This document shows, in pieces, positions 46,910 through 55,070 of a stretch of DNA of 64,000 bases. The stretch comes from CAWCPR01 sp963797475 (GTDB taxonomy: Bacteria; Chloroflexota; Anaerolineae; Anaerolineales; UBA4823): the NCBI GenBank assembly GCA_963797475.1, contig CAWCPR010000003.1, positions 186,001-250,000 of the forward strand. The letters run 5' to 3'. The notes beneath the pieces are model-generated. The model was not told where the DNA came from, ran no database searches, and saw only the letters and a program-made list of their open reading frames with translations. Position 1 is the first letter of the stretch. Each line of letters opens with the position of its first letter. The translations under genes were made by a program, and so were the position numbers.

Positions 46910-48034
46910 TCAGTCCAATGCCTGGCGGACAAAACGCAAGGAGAATGTTCCGATCACCAATCCTAAGGCAACCAGAGCTAACACGTGCGGCCAAAGCACT
47001 TCCAGGCCGGCGCCCTTCAACAACAGGCCGCGCAAGATGGAAAGCCAGTGGTGGGCGGGAACCAGATTCGCAAACCATTGCAGAGCTACCGGCATACTTT
47101 CAACCGGGGCTGCATATCCAGTGAACATGAAATCTGCCATCCCTACCAGCATCACCAGTAAAAAAGCCTGGTGCTGAGTGTGCGAGACCACCGAGATGAC
47201 CAGGCCTTTGCTCAACTCAACCAGCAGGTAAGCAAAAGCGAGGATGAGCAGAAGGGGCAGCGAGCCGCGCAATGGGACGCCAAAAGCAAAATGGACCATC
47301 ACCAACATGAGTAAGAAATCGCAGAATCCTACGATGACAACCGGGATGGATTTTCCGGCGATGATCTCCAGCGAAGAAAAAGGCATCACCAGCAATTGCT
47401 CCAACGTGCCCAGCTCGCGCTCGCGCGAGAAGGTCAGGGCCGCAAAGAGGAGGACTGTAAACTCTAACATCAGGCCAAGCTCGGCCGGGGTCGTGTAAAA
47501 AGCTTCACTGAGGGTCTCATTGAACCAAACTCGCAAGCTGGGGTTAAAGCCGGCCAGTTGGGCAGAATCCAGACCCATGCGTCGAATCGCAATCTTTTCT
47601 CCCAAATCGTTGGCGACTCCCTGGACGGCGCGCAAGGCGGCATTGGCAGGCGTGCTCTCGGCGCCATTGAGGATTACAAAGAGCACAGGTTTTCCGACTG
47701 GCGAATCTTCCTGCTCATTGAAGCCGGGCGGTATAACCAGTGCAGCGTTAATCTGGCCGCGGTCAAGGGCGTCCTGAATGGTTTGCATATCTTCGACCTG
47801 CGCCTGGAGACGGAACGTGCCGGTATTTTCTAGTGCGGTGACAACAGAACGGCTGGCAGCGCTTTTATCCTGGTCGAACACCATCATGGGAAGGTTCGTG
47901 ATGGGCTGGGAGGTCGCCCAACCAACCAGAAGCAGCTCCGACGCGCCGCCGAGTAACATGAAGGCGGGCAACCACCAATCATTGCGCAGGTGTATGAATT
48001 CTTTGACGGTTAATGACCAGATGCGTCTAAACAT
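46910..48034 (-). CDS. ABC-2 type exporter permease (YbhR-like)
   Basis: The 374-aa protein has an N-terminal helix, a large extracytoplasmic domain (about 45-170) and five C-terminal helices. The ABC-2 block 'SRERELGTLEQLLVMPFSSLEIIAGKSIPVVIVGF' is present. It forms a heterodimer with the preceding permease (start 7 bp after its stop). YbhS/YbhR-type exporters move drugs, cations or lipophilic compounds; the substrate here is unknown. Confidence 0.88.
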   Translation of the reverse strand: MFRRIWSLTVKEFIHLRNDWWLPAFMLLGGASELLLVGWATSQPITNLPMMVFDQDKSAASRSVVTALENTGTFRLQAQVEDMQTIQDALDRGQINAALVIPPGFNEQEDSPVGKPVLFVILNGAESTPANAALRAVQGVANDLGEKIAIRRMGLDSAQLAGFNPSLRVWFNETLSEAFYTTPAELGLMLEFTVLLFAALTFSRERELGTLEQLLVMPFSSLEIIAGKSIPVVIVGFCDFLLMLVMVHFAFGVPLRGSLPLLLILAFAYLLVELSKGLVISVVSHTQHQAFLLVMLVGMADFMFTGYAAPVESMPVALQWFANLVPAHHWLSILRGLLLKGAGLEVLWPHVLALVALGLVIGTFSLRFVRQALD

Positions 48035-48041
48035 AACTGCC

Positions 48042-49175
48042 TCAGCCCAATTTCTTACGGAAAAACAGCGCGGCCACTCCCGTGAAAAGAACTCCCAGAA
48101 AGGCCATCATGACCGCGTAAGGCCAAAGCACATCCAGCCCGACGCCAGTCAGGAACACGCCGCGTGTGATAATGGCATAATGGGTTCCGGGCAGTGACAG
48201 GGCCTCCAGACGGACTACCTCCGGCATAGAAGCCAGTGGGAAGAAGATCCCGGTCAGGAAAAAGCCGGGGAAGAAAATCACCAGGAAGGAAAGCGCCAAA
48301 GCAGCGGCCTGGGTGCGCATGAAAACACCGACGACGATCCCCATGCCTAATACCGAGAAAAGGAATATGACTGAAAGCCCGAAAAACAGGGCGAAGTTCC
48401 CGTTAAAAGGAACCTGAAACCAGACCATCGCGAGAGCCGGGATCATAACCACGTTTGCCAGGCCGACGATCACGTAGGGGAGCATCTTACCCAGCATAAG
48501 CTCGGCCCGCCCAATAGGCGTCGCCATTAACTGCTCGAGTGTGCCATGCTCGCGTTCATGCGCCAGGGTGAGCGCGACGGAAAGCGCCGGGAACCCCATT
48601 ACCATCGAGATCAGGCCGGGAATAAGATCGTTGCGGGGTTTCATGTCGGGGTTATACCAGGTACGGACGCGCAAATCGATCGGTTGTAACGAACCGGATG
48701 AAATGCCCAGGGATTGCATCTGCTTCGCCAGCGATTGAAAAACAAATTCCTGCGCCCGCGAGGCAATCTGGTCAACGGCAAAATTGCCGCTTTCGGGTTC
48801 GGTGCCGTCGATGATCACCTGGAGCGGCAATCCCTTCAGGGAAGCCATATCGCTCGCGAACCCGGGGTTAAGGATCAATGCAGCCTTAATCCTGCCCTGC
48901 ATCAGGAGCGAATCGACCTGCTGCATCGAGGCGGCATACGTGTAAATGTCCAGGTCCTCACCGGCAGTCATCTGCTGGACGAACAGGGTCGAGGCCGGGC
49001 TGCGGTCGTAATCCAGAACCGCGATCGGGACGTGTTTGATATCGACCGTGAGCGCATATGCCATTAATAAAAGCAGCAAGGTCGGCGTAAAAAGCACCAG
49101 GATCAGTGTGCTGCGGTCGCGCAGGATGTGGTGAAATTCTTTTTTCGTGACAGCCCAAATATGGCGAAAGGACAC
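48042..49175 (-). CDS. ABC-2 type exporter permease (YbhS-like)
   Basis: 377 aa with the same layout as its neighbour: helix near 20-42 ('STLILVLFTPTLLLLLMAYAL'), an external domain, and the block 'AHEREHGTLEQLMATPIGRAELMLGKMLPYVIVG' followed by five helices. Its start lies one base after the stop of the upstream ATPase gene, showing coupled expression. Confidence 0.88.
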   Translation of the reverse strand: MSFRHIWAVTKKEFHHILRDRSTLILVLFTPTLLLLLMAYALTVDIKHVPIAVLDYDRSPASTLFVQQMTAGEDLDIYTYAASMQQVDSLLMQGRIKAALILNPGFASDMASLKGLPLQVIIDGTEPESGNFAVDQIASRAQEFVFQSLAKQMQSLGISSGSLQPIDLRVRTWYNPDMKPRNDLIPGLISMVMGFPALSVALTLAHEREHGTLEQLMATPIGRAELMLGKMLPYVIVGLANVVMIPALAMVWFQVPFNGNFALFFGLSVIFLFSVLGMGIVVGVFMRTQAAALALSFLVIFFPGFFLTGIFFPLASMPEVVRLEALSLPGTHYAIITRGVFLTGVGLDVLWPYAVMMAFLGVLFTGVAALFFRKKLG

Positions 49176-49176
49176 T

Positions 49177-50175
49177 TCAGGCCTCCATTTTTCGGATCAG
49201 CGAGATGAAAGCCTCTTCCATACGCGGCGGGGCGATACGAATATTGTGATAGCCCAACCGGCGTTCCTTCAAGGCTTTCCTGATCTGAGGCAGGCGCTTC
49301 TCACCGGAATCGACCAACAGATGTAAGGATTCGCCGTAGGTCTGCACCTCCCGGACTCCGGGTAAGCTGGCTGCGATCTCTTTTGCAGATTGCCAATTTT
49401 CTGGCTGCAGTTCGATGATATCCCCTTCCAGTTGGCTCCGAATTTGCTGGGGGGAGTCGCAGATCACCATACGCCCGGCGTACATGAGCCCGACTTGCGA
49501 GCAGCGATCTGCTTCATCCATATAAGGCGTGCTGACCACGATCGTCGTTCCGCCGATATACAATTCGGTCAGAATATCCCAAAACTCGCGACGGGAGATC
49601 GGATCCACTCCGGTGGTGGGCTCGTCCAGAAGCAGGATCTCGGGCTGGTGGATGAGCGTACAGGCCAGCGCAAGCTTTTTCTGCATGCCGCCGGAAAGGT
49701 GAGCCGCCCGGCGATCCTTGAATTCGGTCAGCCCGGCAAAGGAGAGCAAGCGTTCCGTACGGGTTTTCAAGTCAGCAGGGCTTACGTCAAAAATTTCGGC
49801 GAAGAACTGTAAATTCTCCAGAACGGACAGCTCGGCGTACATGCTGAATTGTTGGGCCATATACCCCACGTGCGGCTTGATCGCCTCAGGCTGGCGCCTC
49901 AAGTCAAAACCGGCGATGGTCGCAGAGCCTGAGCTGATGTCGAGCAGACCAGCCAACAAACGCAGCGTGGTCGTCTTGCCGGCCCCATCCGGCCCAACCA
50001 GTCCAAAAAGCGCGCCTGGCTGGATCGATAAATTCAGCGCCTCTACCGCCCAGACCGTCTTGAATGTACGCGTGAGGTCGTGCGTTTCAATGATCGCCGT
50101 CGCGCTCGCCATCCGGTTCATATCTTCCATTCTGCCGGCTGGCTTTCCTGGAGATTGGCCCGGTCGATCCATCAT
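49177..50175 (-). CDS. ABC exporter ATPase (first half of a YbhF-like pair)
   Basis: 332 aa if started at ATG 50175, which overlaps the stop of the small membrane protein as ATGA. The frame is open further upstream, and Met codons near 50130 and 50112 are alternatives. Walker A GPDGAGKTT, signature LSGGMQKK and Walker B ILLLDEPTTGVD are present. The usual switch-loop His in 'VVSTPYMDEADRC' is replaced by Pro-containing STPYMDEA, as also happens in the first ATPase unit of YbhF-like proteins. It may be the less active member of the pair (inference). Confidence 0.85.
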   Translation of the reverse strand: MMDRPGQSPGKPAGRMEDMNRMASATAIIETHDLTRTFKTVWAVEALNLSIQPGALFGLVGPDGAGKTTTLRLLAGLLDISSGSATIAGFDLRRQPEAIKPHVGYMAQQFSMYAELSVLENLQFFAEIFDVSPADLKTRTERLLSFAGLTEFKDRRAAHLSGGMQKKLALACTLIHQPEILLLDEPTTGVDPISRREFWDILTELYIGGTTIVVSTPYMDEADRCSQVGLMYAGRMVICDSPQQIRSQLEGDIIELQPENWQSAKEIAASLPGVREVQTYGESLHLLVDSGEKRLPQIRKALKERRLGYHNIRIAPPRMEEAFISLIRKMEA

Positions 50176-50441
50176 CTCCTGGCCAATCGAATCACCCAAA
50201 GCACGAGCAGCGCCCCCAAGGCCGGCTCGATCGCGACGCCCAGGTATTTGATCGAATCACTAAACCCCATCGCCGGGATCACAATCCAGTCGAGCAATCC
50301 AATGGCGACTGCCGAGATCACCGCGGTCAGATAGTCGCCGCTGACGCCCATTGGACGATTGTCTTTCCATATCGGGCCGGCAAGCCAGCCAACGACCAGG
50401 CCGACAACAACCATAATCAGGATCAAGATCGCGATTTGCAC
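50172..50441 (-). CDS. Small three-helix membrane protein in the efflux operon
   Basis: 89 aa from GTG 50441, chosen because AAAGGAG stands 8 nt upstream; another GTG three codons earlier overlaps that site. Three hydrophobic segments ('IAILILIMVVVGLVVGWLAG', 'YLTAVISAVAIGLLDWIVI', 'ALGALLVLWVIRLA') give it some likeness to the GlsB/YeaQ/YmgE small membrane proteins. It is the first gene after the TetR operator and overlaps the ATPase gene, so it probably belongs to the exporter. The function is unknown. Confidence 0.65.
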   Translation of the reverse strand: MQIAILILIMVVVGLVVGWLAGPIWKDNRPMGVSGDYLTAVISAVAIGLLDWIVIPAMGFSDSIKYLGVAIEPALGALLVLWVIRLARR

Positions 50442-50462
50442 AAAGCACACTCCTTTAGAATT

Positions 50463-50489
50463 TTATCAACTGACCAGTCAGTCTATTAT
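50463..50489. promoter_or_regulatory. TetR operator before the efflux operon
   Basis: The core ACTGACCAGTCAGT is a 14-bp dyad (ACTGAC-nn-GTCAGT). The surrounding 27 bp match the site at 51131-51157 in inverse orientation (both contain ATAATAGAC...GTCAGTT.ATAA). It lies 22 bp upstream of the small membrane protein start. Confidence 0.7.
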
Positions 50490-50513
50490 CTGCACAAAAA
50501 AAAGCGGTTATTA

Positions 50514-50681
50514 TCATGCGGAAGCCTTGATCCCAGCCAGCCAAATCTTGATTCCAGAGCGAATATGGCGCTCGGGATCTACAAGTTCCTGGTCGTAAAC
50601 CCACAGCAGGACGGTGCCTTCAAAGATAGCCCCGGCAGCGATAGCAGCTTCGCGCGCATCGACCGGATAGAACTCGCCCGA
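50514..50681 (-). pseudogene. True C-terminus of the TetR regulator in the shifted frame
   Basis: The frame from 50681 to the stop at 50514-50516 reads SGEFYPVDAREAAIAAGAIF and onward through VLLWVYDQELVDP. This is a normal TetR C-terminal helix region (the family form is 'G I E . G E F . P V D A R E A A'). It joins the upstream frame (PIIEKGIE) when one T of the TT at 50681-50682 is removed. Confidence 0.75.
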
Positions 50682-51117
50682 ACTCGATGCCTTTTTCAAT
50701 GATCGGGACCAGGAAGTCCATGTAATAATCCATATACTGCTTGAGAGCTTTTTGAACGATCTTATTACGAAATGCAAGGGCCAGGAACTCATAGGCAATT
50801 GGCATCATGCGCAGCATCTTTTTATAATCCTGGATGGCGACTTCCGTAAACTGCCAGATCGCTGCGGTCGCATCGACCTGCTCTTCTTTCTGCAAGTCGA
50901 GCTGTTTGAAGGAGTTCATGAAAATGCGGTCGAGGATGCTGATAATGATGTCATATTTGCTTTTGAAATACCAGTACAAAGCCCCTTTGCTAAGCCCGGT
51001 TTCCTCGACGATATCGTCCATACGGGCCTTGTCGAATCCCTTCTTCATGAAGACTTGTGTGGCTGCGTCCAGGATCTGATTTTTGCGTTCTTCGCTTACG
51101 TCCGGTCGAGGGGACAT
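50620..51117 (-). CDS. TetR-family regulator of the efflux operon (frameshifted)
   Basis: 165 codons from ATG 51117 (AAAGGAG upstream). The N-terminal helix-turn-helix is 'ILDAATQVFMKKGFDKARMDDIVEETGLSKGALYWYFKSKYDI' (about 14-56). The ligand domain follows to about residue 147, after which the frame runs into a non-homologous tail (VLSGRCARSC). The normal C-terminus is found in the next frame down to 50514, so one base appears inserted at 50681-50682. A repaired protein would have about 200 aa, the usual size. It probably represses itself and the exporter through the two matching operators. In E. coli the analogous regulator is CecR next to ybhGFSR. Confidence 0.85.
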   Translation of the reverse strand: MSPRPDVSEERKNQILDAATQVFMKKGFDKARMDDIVEETGLSKGALYWYFKSKYDIIISILDRIFMNSFKQLDLQKEEQVDATAAIWQFTEVAIQDYKKMLRMMPIAYEFLALAFRNKIVQKALKQYMDYYMDFLVPIIEKGIEFGRVLSGRCARSCYRCRGYL

Positions 51118-51130
51118 AAATCTCCTTTGG

Positions 51131-51157
51131 ATAATAGACCGACCAGTCAGTTTATAA
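51131..51157. promoter_or_regulatory. TetR operator overlapping the TetR transcription start
   Basis: Core ACCGACCAGTCAGT (dyad ACcGAC-nn-GTCAGT) inside a 27-bp segment that matches the site at 50463-50489. It lies just downstream of the leftward -10 box, so binding would block the regulator's own transcription. Confidence 0.7.
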
Positions 51158-51158
51158 C

Positions 51159-51186
51159 ATTATAGCATTTTTGGGCTGGCTGTCAA
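51159..51186 (-). promoter_or_regulatory. Promoter of the efflux TetR gene
   Basis: Read leftward: TTGACA (51186-51181), 16-bp spacer, extended -10 TGC-TATAAT (51164-51159). Predicted start near 51152, inside the operator. Confidence 0.7.
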
Positions 51187-51218
51187 GCAGGAAATTGATG
51201 TAAACAATTTAAGGGCCA

Positions 51219-52793
51219 TCATCCGTTAAGGCGCCGGTAAACCGGGCGCATCTGGCGGTAAATTTGCTTAAACACCTCAAAGCGCTCGTCGTACAAGCTG
51301 CGATGCTTCGGATCCGGCTCGTACACACATTCGAACTCCACCAGATCGGGCAGGTCGCTAAAGGAAATCTCCCCCAGCCCAGCGGCGGCGATCCAGGCTG
51401 CACCTCGAGCATTAACCTGGATGGGTTCTTTAACCTGGCGCACCTGAACATCCAAAACATCCGCGAAGATCTGGCACCATACGCTCGACCTGCCGCCCCC
51501 ACCCGCCAGGTTGATCCTGGAAATACCCCGCCCCAAGAATTTTTCTACCGGGCTGAGCAGCCAGCGAGTGTTAAAGGCCACACCTTCAAAAAAAGCACGG
51601 ATGATGTCGGCGCGATCGTTGTGGATCGAAAGGTTATACAAACCGGCGCGCAATGAGCGATCTTCCACCGGGGCGCGCTCACCCCAAATCCAGGGCGTGT
51701 AAAGCACGCCGTTGCTCCCGGCGGGAACACGTCCAGCGATTTGATCGAACAGCTTGAATACATCCGGGAGATTCTCTTTCACAAAGAGTTCATCTTCTGG
51801 AAATAATACCTGGTCGCGTAAAAAGGCCAGGTTTCCGCCGGCTGTGGCTTGCAGCGCGGTCAGCAGGTAGCGTCCCGGGATTGCGCAAGGGATAGAAGCC
51901 AGGCTGGAAAAGACATCCGTCTTTTTAAAAGGGACGTGAGCGGCGATCCATGAGGAAGTGCCGATGTATAGATGAGGCAAATAATCTTCCACTGCCCCAG
52001 AGCCAATCGCCGCGGCGGTGTTGTCAATCGAGCCGGCGATCACCTTGACGCTTGAAGACAGTCCCAATTCTCCGGCTACATCCTTCCGGAGAGTCCCGAT
52101 TAGCGCTGTACATGGCACAATATCAGGCAACTTCGCCCGGTCAATCCCTAATGCTGCGATCAAGTTATCGTTATAGCAAACGGCGTCCGGGTCGCGGTTG
52201 TCGGTCACCCAGGAGGTGACAATCGAATCGAACGAGGCGACAAATTCCCCGGTCAGGCGCATGTTCATGTAATCCAGCACGTTCAAAAATTTGAACGTCC
52301 GGCTGTAAATCTCGGGCATGGCATCCCGGATCCATAGCATGTGACCGGCTGGATCCTTACCGGTCATCGAGGGCATGCCCCCGGTCAGACGCACCCAATT
52401 AAGCACCTTAAGAATATCCGCGCCATCCAGATTGAGCAGGCCTCCAACCTGTTTGCGCAGGTTAGCAGCGCCGCGCATATCCATCCAAAGGATGCAATTG
52501 GAGAGCGCCATCCCTTGCGAATCGACCGGCACGGTCCCCTCGCCCTGGGTCGAGCAGCAGACTGCTTCGATCTCCCGGCCCAAACCCGGCTCGCGTTGGA
52601 CCAGCCGGCGAGCAACAGCCAGAAAGGCTTGCCACCATTCCTCGGGGACCTGCTCCGCACCGCCGCCCGGGAGAATGTGCAGCCCAACTGGTTGGGACTC
52701 CCATCCCAACACCTGGCCGCTAAAGGTTATGAGGGCGGCTTTGACTCCCGAAGTACCCAGATCGACGGCGAGCACAATCTTTTGTCCAGGCAT
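51219..52793 (-). CDS. FGGY-family carbohydrate kinase (xylulokinase-like)
   Basis: 524 aa from ATG 52793, preceded by GGAGAGG; a TTG four codons earlier overlaps that site. The FGGY actin-like fold is shown by the phosphate-1 loop 'VLAVDLGTSGVKAALITFSG' and the C-terminal 'INLAGGGGRSSVWCQIFADVLDVQV..PIQVNARGAAWIAA' block. It phosphorylates a sugar or polyol (xylulose, ribulose, erythritol and similar). It follows a class II aldolase and a class III aminotransferase in one operon. The aldolase would be expected to act on the phosphorylated product, but the exact sugar is not determinable. Confidence 0.88.
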   Translation of the reverse strand: MPGQKIVLAVDLGTSGVKAALITFSGQVLGWESQPVGLHILPGGGAEQVPEEWWQAFLAVARRLVQREPGLGREIEAVCCSTQGEGTVPVDSQGMALSNCILWMDMRGAANLRKQVGGLLNLDGADILKVLNWVRLTGGMPSMTGKDPAGHMLWIRDAMPEIYSRTFKFLNVLDYMNMRLTGEFVASFDSIVTSWVTDNRDPDAVCYNDNLIAALGIDRAKLPDIVPCTALIGTLRKDVAGELGLSSSVKVIAGSIDNTAAAIGSGAVEDYLPHLYIGTSSWIAAHVPFKKTDVFSSLASIPCAIPGRYLLTALQATAGGNLAFLRDQVLFPEDELFVKENLPDVFKLFDQIAGRVPAGSNGVLYTPWIWGERAPVEDRSLRAGLYNLSIHNDRADIIRAFFEGVAFNTRWLLSPVEKFLGRGISRINLAGGGGRSSVWCQIFADVLDVQVRQVKEPIQVNARGAAWIAAAGLGEISFSDLPDLVEFECVYEPDPKHRSLYDERFEVFKQIYRQMRPVYRRLNG

Positions 52794-52855
52794 AAGCCTC
52801 TCCAATGGGGTAGTGGTTTGGAAGCAACACCGACCGGAAGGGTAAGCGACTGGGT

Positions 52856-54310
52856 TTAAACCCCTTCCACGCCTTTCAATACATCTTCAAACCGGTTGAG
52901 GGCTTCGTCGATTACATCGTCGGTATCTGCAATACTGGTGTACATGCGGCTGCCCGCCAAAGTGACGATGCCGTGAGCCATATAGGCGGCGCCCATCTCT
53001 TCCATCATGTGCTTACGGGGTTTAAGCTGGCGCGCCAACCGGAGCGGATTGCGGAAATCCAACAGCATAACGCCAGAAGTCTCAAGGTGGACGATCGATC
53101 CCTGGTTGTAAGCCACGAACGGCAGGCGAAGGCGCTCGATTACTTCCTGCAGGCCGCGGGTCAGGCGGTCACCAGCCCTGCCTGCAACTACAGGGGCTTG
53201 GGTCCGTTCCATTTCGAGCAGTGCGTGATATCCAGCTACGCAAGAAAGCGGGTTTGCCGAAAGCGTCCCGCCGATATAGGCGCGCTCGCCCGTACCACCG
53301 ATACCGGCGGCGAAGCGCTGCATCACGTCCCGCCGGCCGCCTACGCCGCCGGCCATTGGGTAACCGCCGGTGATACATTTGCCGAAAACGGTCAGGTCCG
53401 GACGGACTCCAAAGTATCCCTGCGCTCCGCCCATACCCAGGCGAAATCCGGTAACCACTTCATCAAAAATGAGCAAGGCGCCGAACTGGTCGCACAGCTC
53501 GCGCGCCTGGCGATTGAAGTCAAAAGGCACAGGGCGAGTACCACTTTCAGGGCCTACCGGCTCGAGGATGACCGCCGCTGTACCGCCGCGCCGGCGGTTC
53601 ACGAGCAGCTTACGGCGCAAATCGGAGAGGCTGGTAGGATAGAACTCCTGGGTGGCAGCGCTGGCGCCGCGCGGAATCCCGGTCGCCTCTTTGCGGCGCG
53701 TACCCGGGATATGCAGCCCGTAAACCATCGGGTCACTCCAGCCGTGGTAGGCCCCACCGGCCTTGATAACGAATTTCTTGCCAGTGAAGGCCCGGGCAGC
53801 GCGTATTGCCGCCATGACGCCCTCGCTCCCGGAGCCGAGCATACGGAACATCTCAATGGAAGGCATGAAGCGGTTGACCAATTGGGCCAGCTTGAGCTCG
53901 TATTCGTGAAACAACCCGGTTACCGGCCCGCAAGTTTGCAGGAGCTCAAAAACCTTTTCGCGCACCGGGGCATAGTTGCTGCCCAACATCGTCGGGCCGC
54001 CGGCCTGGAGAAAGTCGATGTAGCGGTTCCCGTCCACATCCCACAGGTAAGCGCCATCAGCTTTTTCGACTGCGATCGGGAATGGATAATTGAAGGCCAG
54101 ATTATGCTGCACTCCTCCGGGGATGAAATTCCTGGCTTCATCGTTCAACGCTTTCGAGCGCTTACATTTTCGATCGAAGGTTTCCAGGACTTCCTGCATA
54201 CATTCCCGGCGGAGCGGGCGTATCGGCTGTTTAATGAGGGCGCCTAAGCGCGCATAAATCTCATCCGTATTGTGCCATTCGGAAATTGCGTATTGTTGAA
54301 GCTCAGTCAT
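52856..54310 (-). CDS. Class III (glutamate-1-semialdehyde-type) PLP aminotransferase
   Basis: The 484-aa PLP enzyme has the substrate-phosphate block 'MLGSGSEGVMAAIRAARAFTGKKFVIKAGGAYHGW', the cofactor Asp in 'ALLIFDEVVTGFRLG' and the Schiff-base Lys in 'FGKCITGGYPMAGG'. It is longer than GSA aminomutase (about 430 aa), with about 50 extra N-terminal residues. It is more likely a substrate-specific aminotransferase or aminomutase than HemL. Its start overlaps the aldolase stop by 8 bp. An amino group donor or acceptor role in sugar or amino-sugar catabolism is inference. Confidence 0.85.
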   Translation of the reverse strand: MTELQQYAISEWHNTDEIYARLGALIKQPIRPLRRECMQEVLETFDRKCKRSKALNDEARNFIPGGVQHNLAFNYPFPIAVEKADGAYLWDVDGNRYIDFLQAGGPTMLGSNYAPVREKVFELLQTCGPVTGLFHEYELKLAQLVNRFMPSIEMFRMLGSGSEGVMAAIRAARAFTGKKFVIKAGGAYHGWSDPMVYGLHIPGTRRKEATGIPRGASAATQEFYPTSLSDLRRKLLVNRRRGGTAAVILEPVGPESGTRPVPFDFNRQARELCDQFGALLIFDEVVTGFRLGMGGAQGYFGVRPDLTVFGKCITGGYPMAGGVGGRRDVMQRFAAGIGGTGERAYIGGTLSANPLSCVAGYHALLEMERTQAPVVAGRAGDRLTRGLQEVIERLRLPFVAYNQGSIVHLETSGVMLLDFRNPLRLARQLKPRKHMMEEMGAAYMAHGIVTLAGSRMYTSIADTDDVIDEALNRFEDVLKGVEGV

Positions 54311-54977
54311 TTAGGTCCTGTGCGTATTTCTTTTCATCTGCTTTCAATTTGGCGAAAGCCACTTCACGAACTACCAGGGGAATCTTGCTGACTTTTTTCT
54401 CGGTGAGGAGCGCTAACAAGTATGCCAGGGCGCACTTTTCAAGCAGGGCTGTGTTTTGCATAGCGCGCTGCATGTCTACGCCTAACACCAATACCCCATG
54501 GTTTTGCAGGATATAAGCATTGCTGCCGTTTTTGATTTTTGATTTTACATTATTTTTGAGAAATGCAGTCCCCGAGGGCGCGTAAGCAATAATCTCGACA
54601 GAGCGACCCAGGTAGCGCACCTGCTCATCAAACAATGCAGGGATCGGCGCGTGGATGAGCGCCAGAGCGCTGGCATAGGGCTGGTGCGTGTGAATGATAG
54701 AATGGACATCCGCACGGTGCTGGTAAACGGCGGCGTGCATCCCACTTTCAATAGATGGTTTGCGCCCGGCCTCGAGCGCTTTCAGCTCGAAGTCCAACAG
54801 GCAAATATCGTCCTGAGTTATCCTGTCGTAATCATAATTTGAAGGGGTGATGGCGAAAGCCTTTTCTCCCGAAACGCGTTGGGAAATATTGCCTTCGGTT
54901 GCTTTAAGATAGCCGCGTTCTAACAGTGTATGACAAGTATCGACGACCTGTTGTTTGGCGAGGGAGAAGCTTTCCAT
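54303..54977 (-). CDS. Class II aldolase/adducin-family protein
   Basis: 224 aa from ATG 54977. Another ATG at 55016 is in frame, but it would sit at the predicted transcription start, leaving no leader. The family blocks are 'GYLKATEGNISQRV' (phosphate binding), Glu in 'KPSIESGMHAAVYQH', the zinc histidines in 'HSIIHTHQPYA', and the third His in 'ILQNHGVLVLG'. Members are fuculose-, ribulose- or erythrulose-phosphate aldolases or epimerases. It is the first gene of the aldolase-aminotransferase-kinase operon. Confidence 0.88.
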   Translation of the reverse strand: MESFSLAKQQVVDTCHTLLERGYLKATEGNISQRVSGEKAFAITPSNYDYDRITQDDICLLDFELKALEAGRKPSIESGMHAAVYQHRADVHSIIHTHQPYASALALIHAPIPALFDEQVRYLGRSVEIIAYAPSGTAFLKNNVKSKIKNGSNAYILQNHGVLVLGVDMQRAMQNTALLEKCALAYLLALLTEKKVSKIPLVVREVAFAKLKADEKKYAQDLND

Positions 54978-55004
54978 GCATTCACCGGTCTGCAGTTGGA
55001 TTTG

Positions 55005-55053
55005 ATCTTGACACATTAATAATTTTAGACCATAATCTTTACAGTGTCAAGAT
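55005..55053. promoter_or_regulatory. Face-to-face divergent promoters with shared inverted repeat
   Basis: ATCTTGACAC (55005-55014) and GTGTCAAGAT (55044-55053) form a perfect 10-bp inverted repeat with a 29-bp spacer. Each arm holds a -35 box: rightward TTGACA (55008-55013), 17 bp, CATAAT (55031-55036); leftward TTGACA (55050-55045), 17 bp, TAAAAT (55027-55022). The promoters overlap, so one bound regulator could shut both. Confidence 0.7.
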
Positions 55054-55070
55054 TCATCCAAGGAAGCGCT

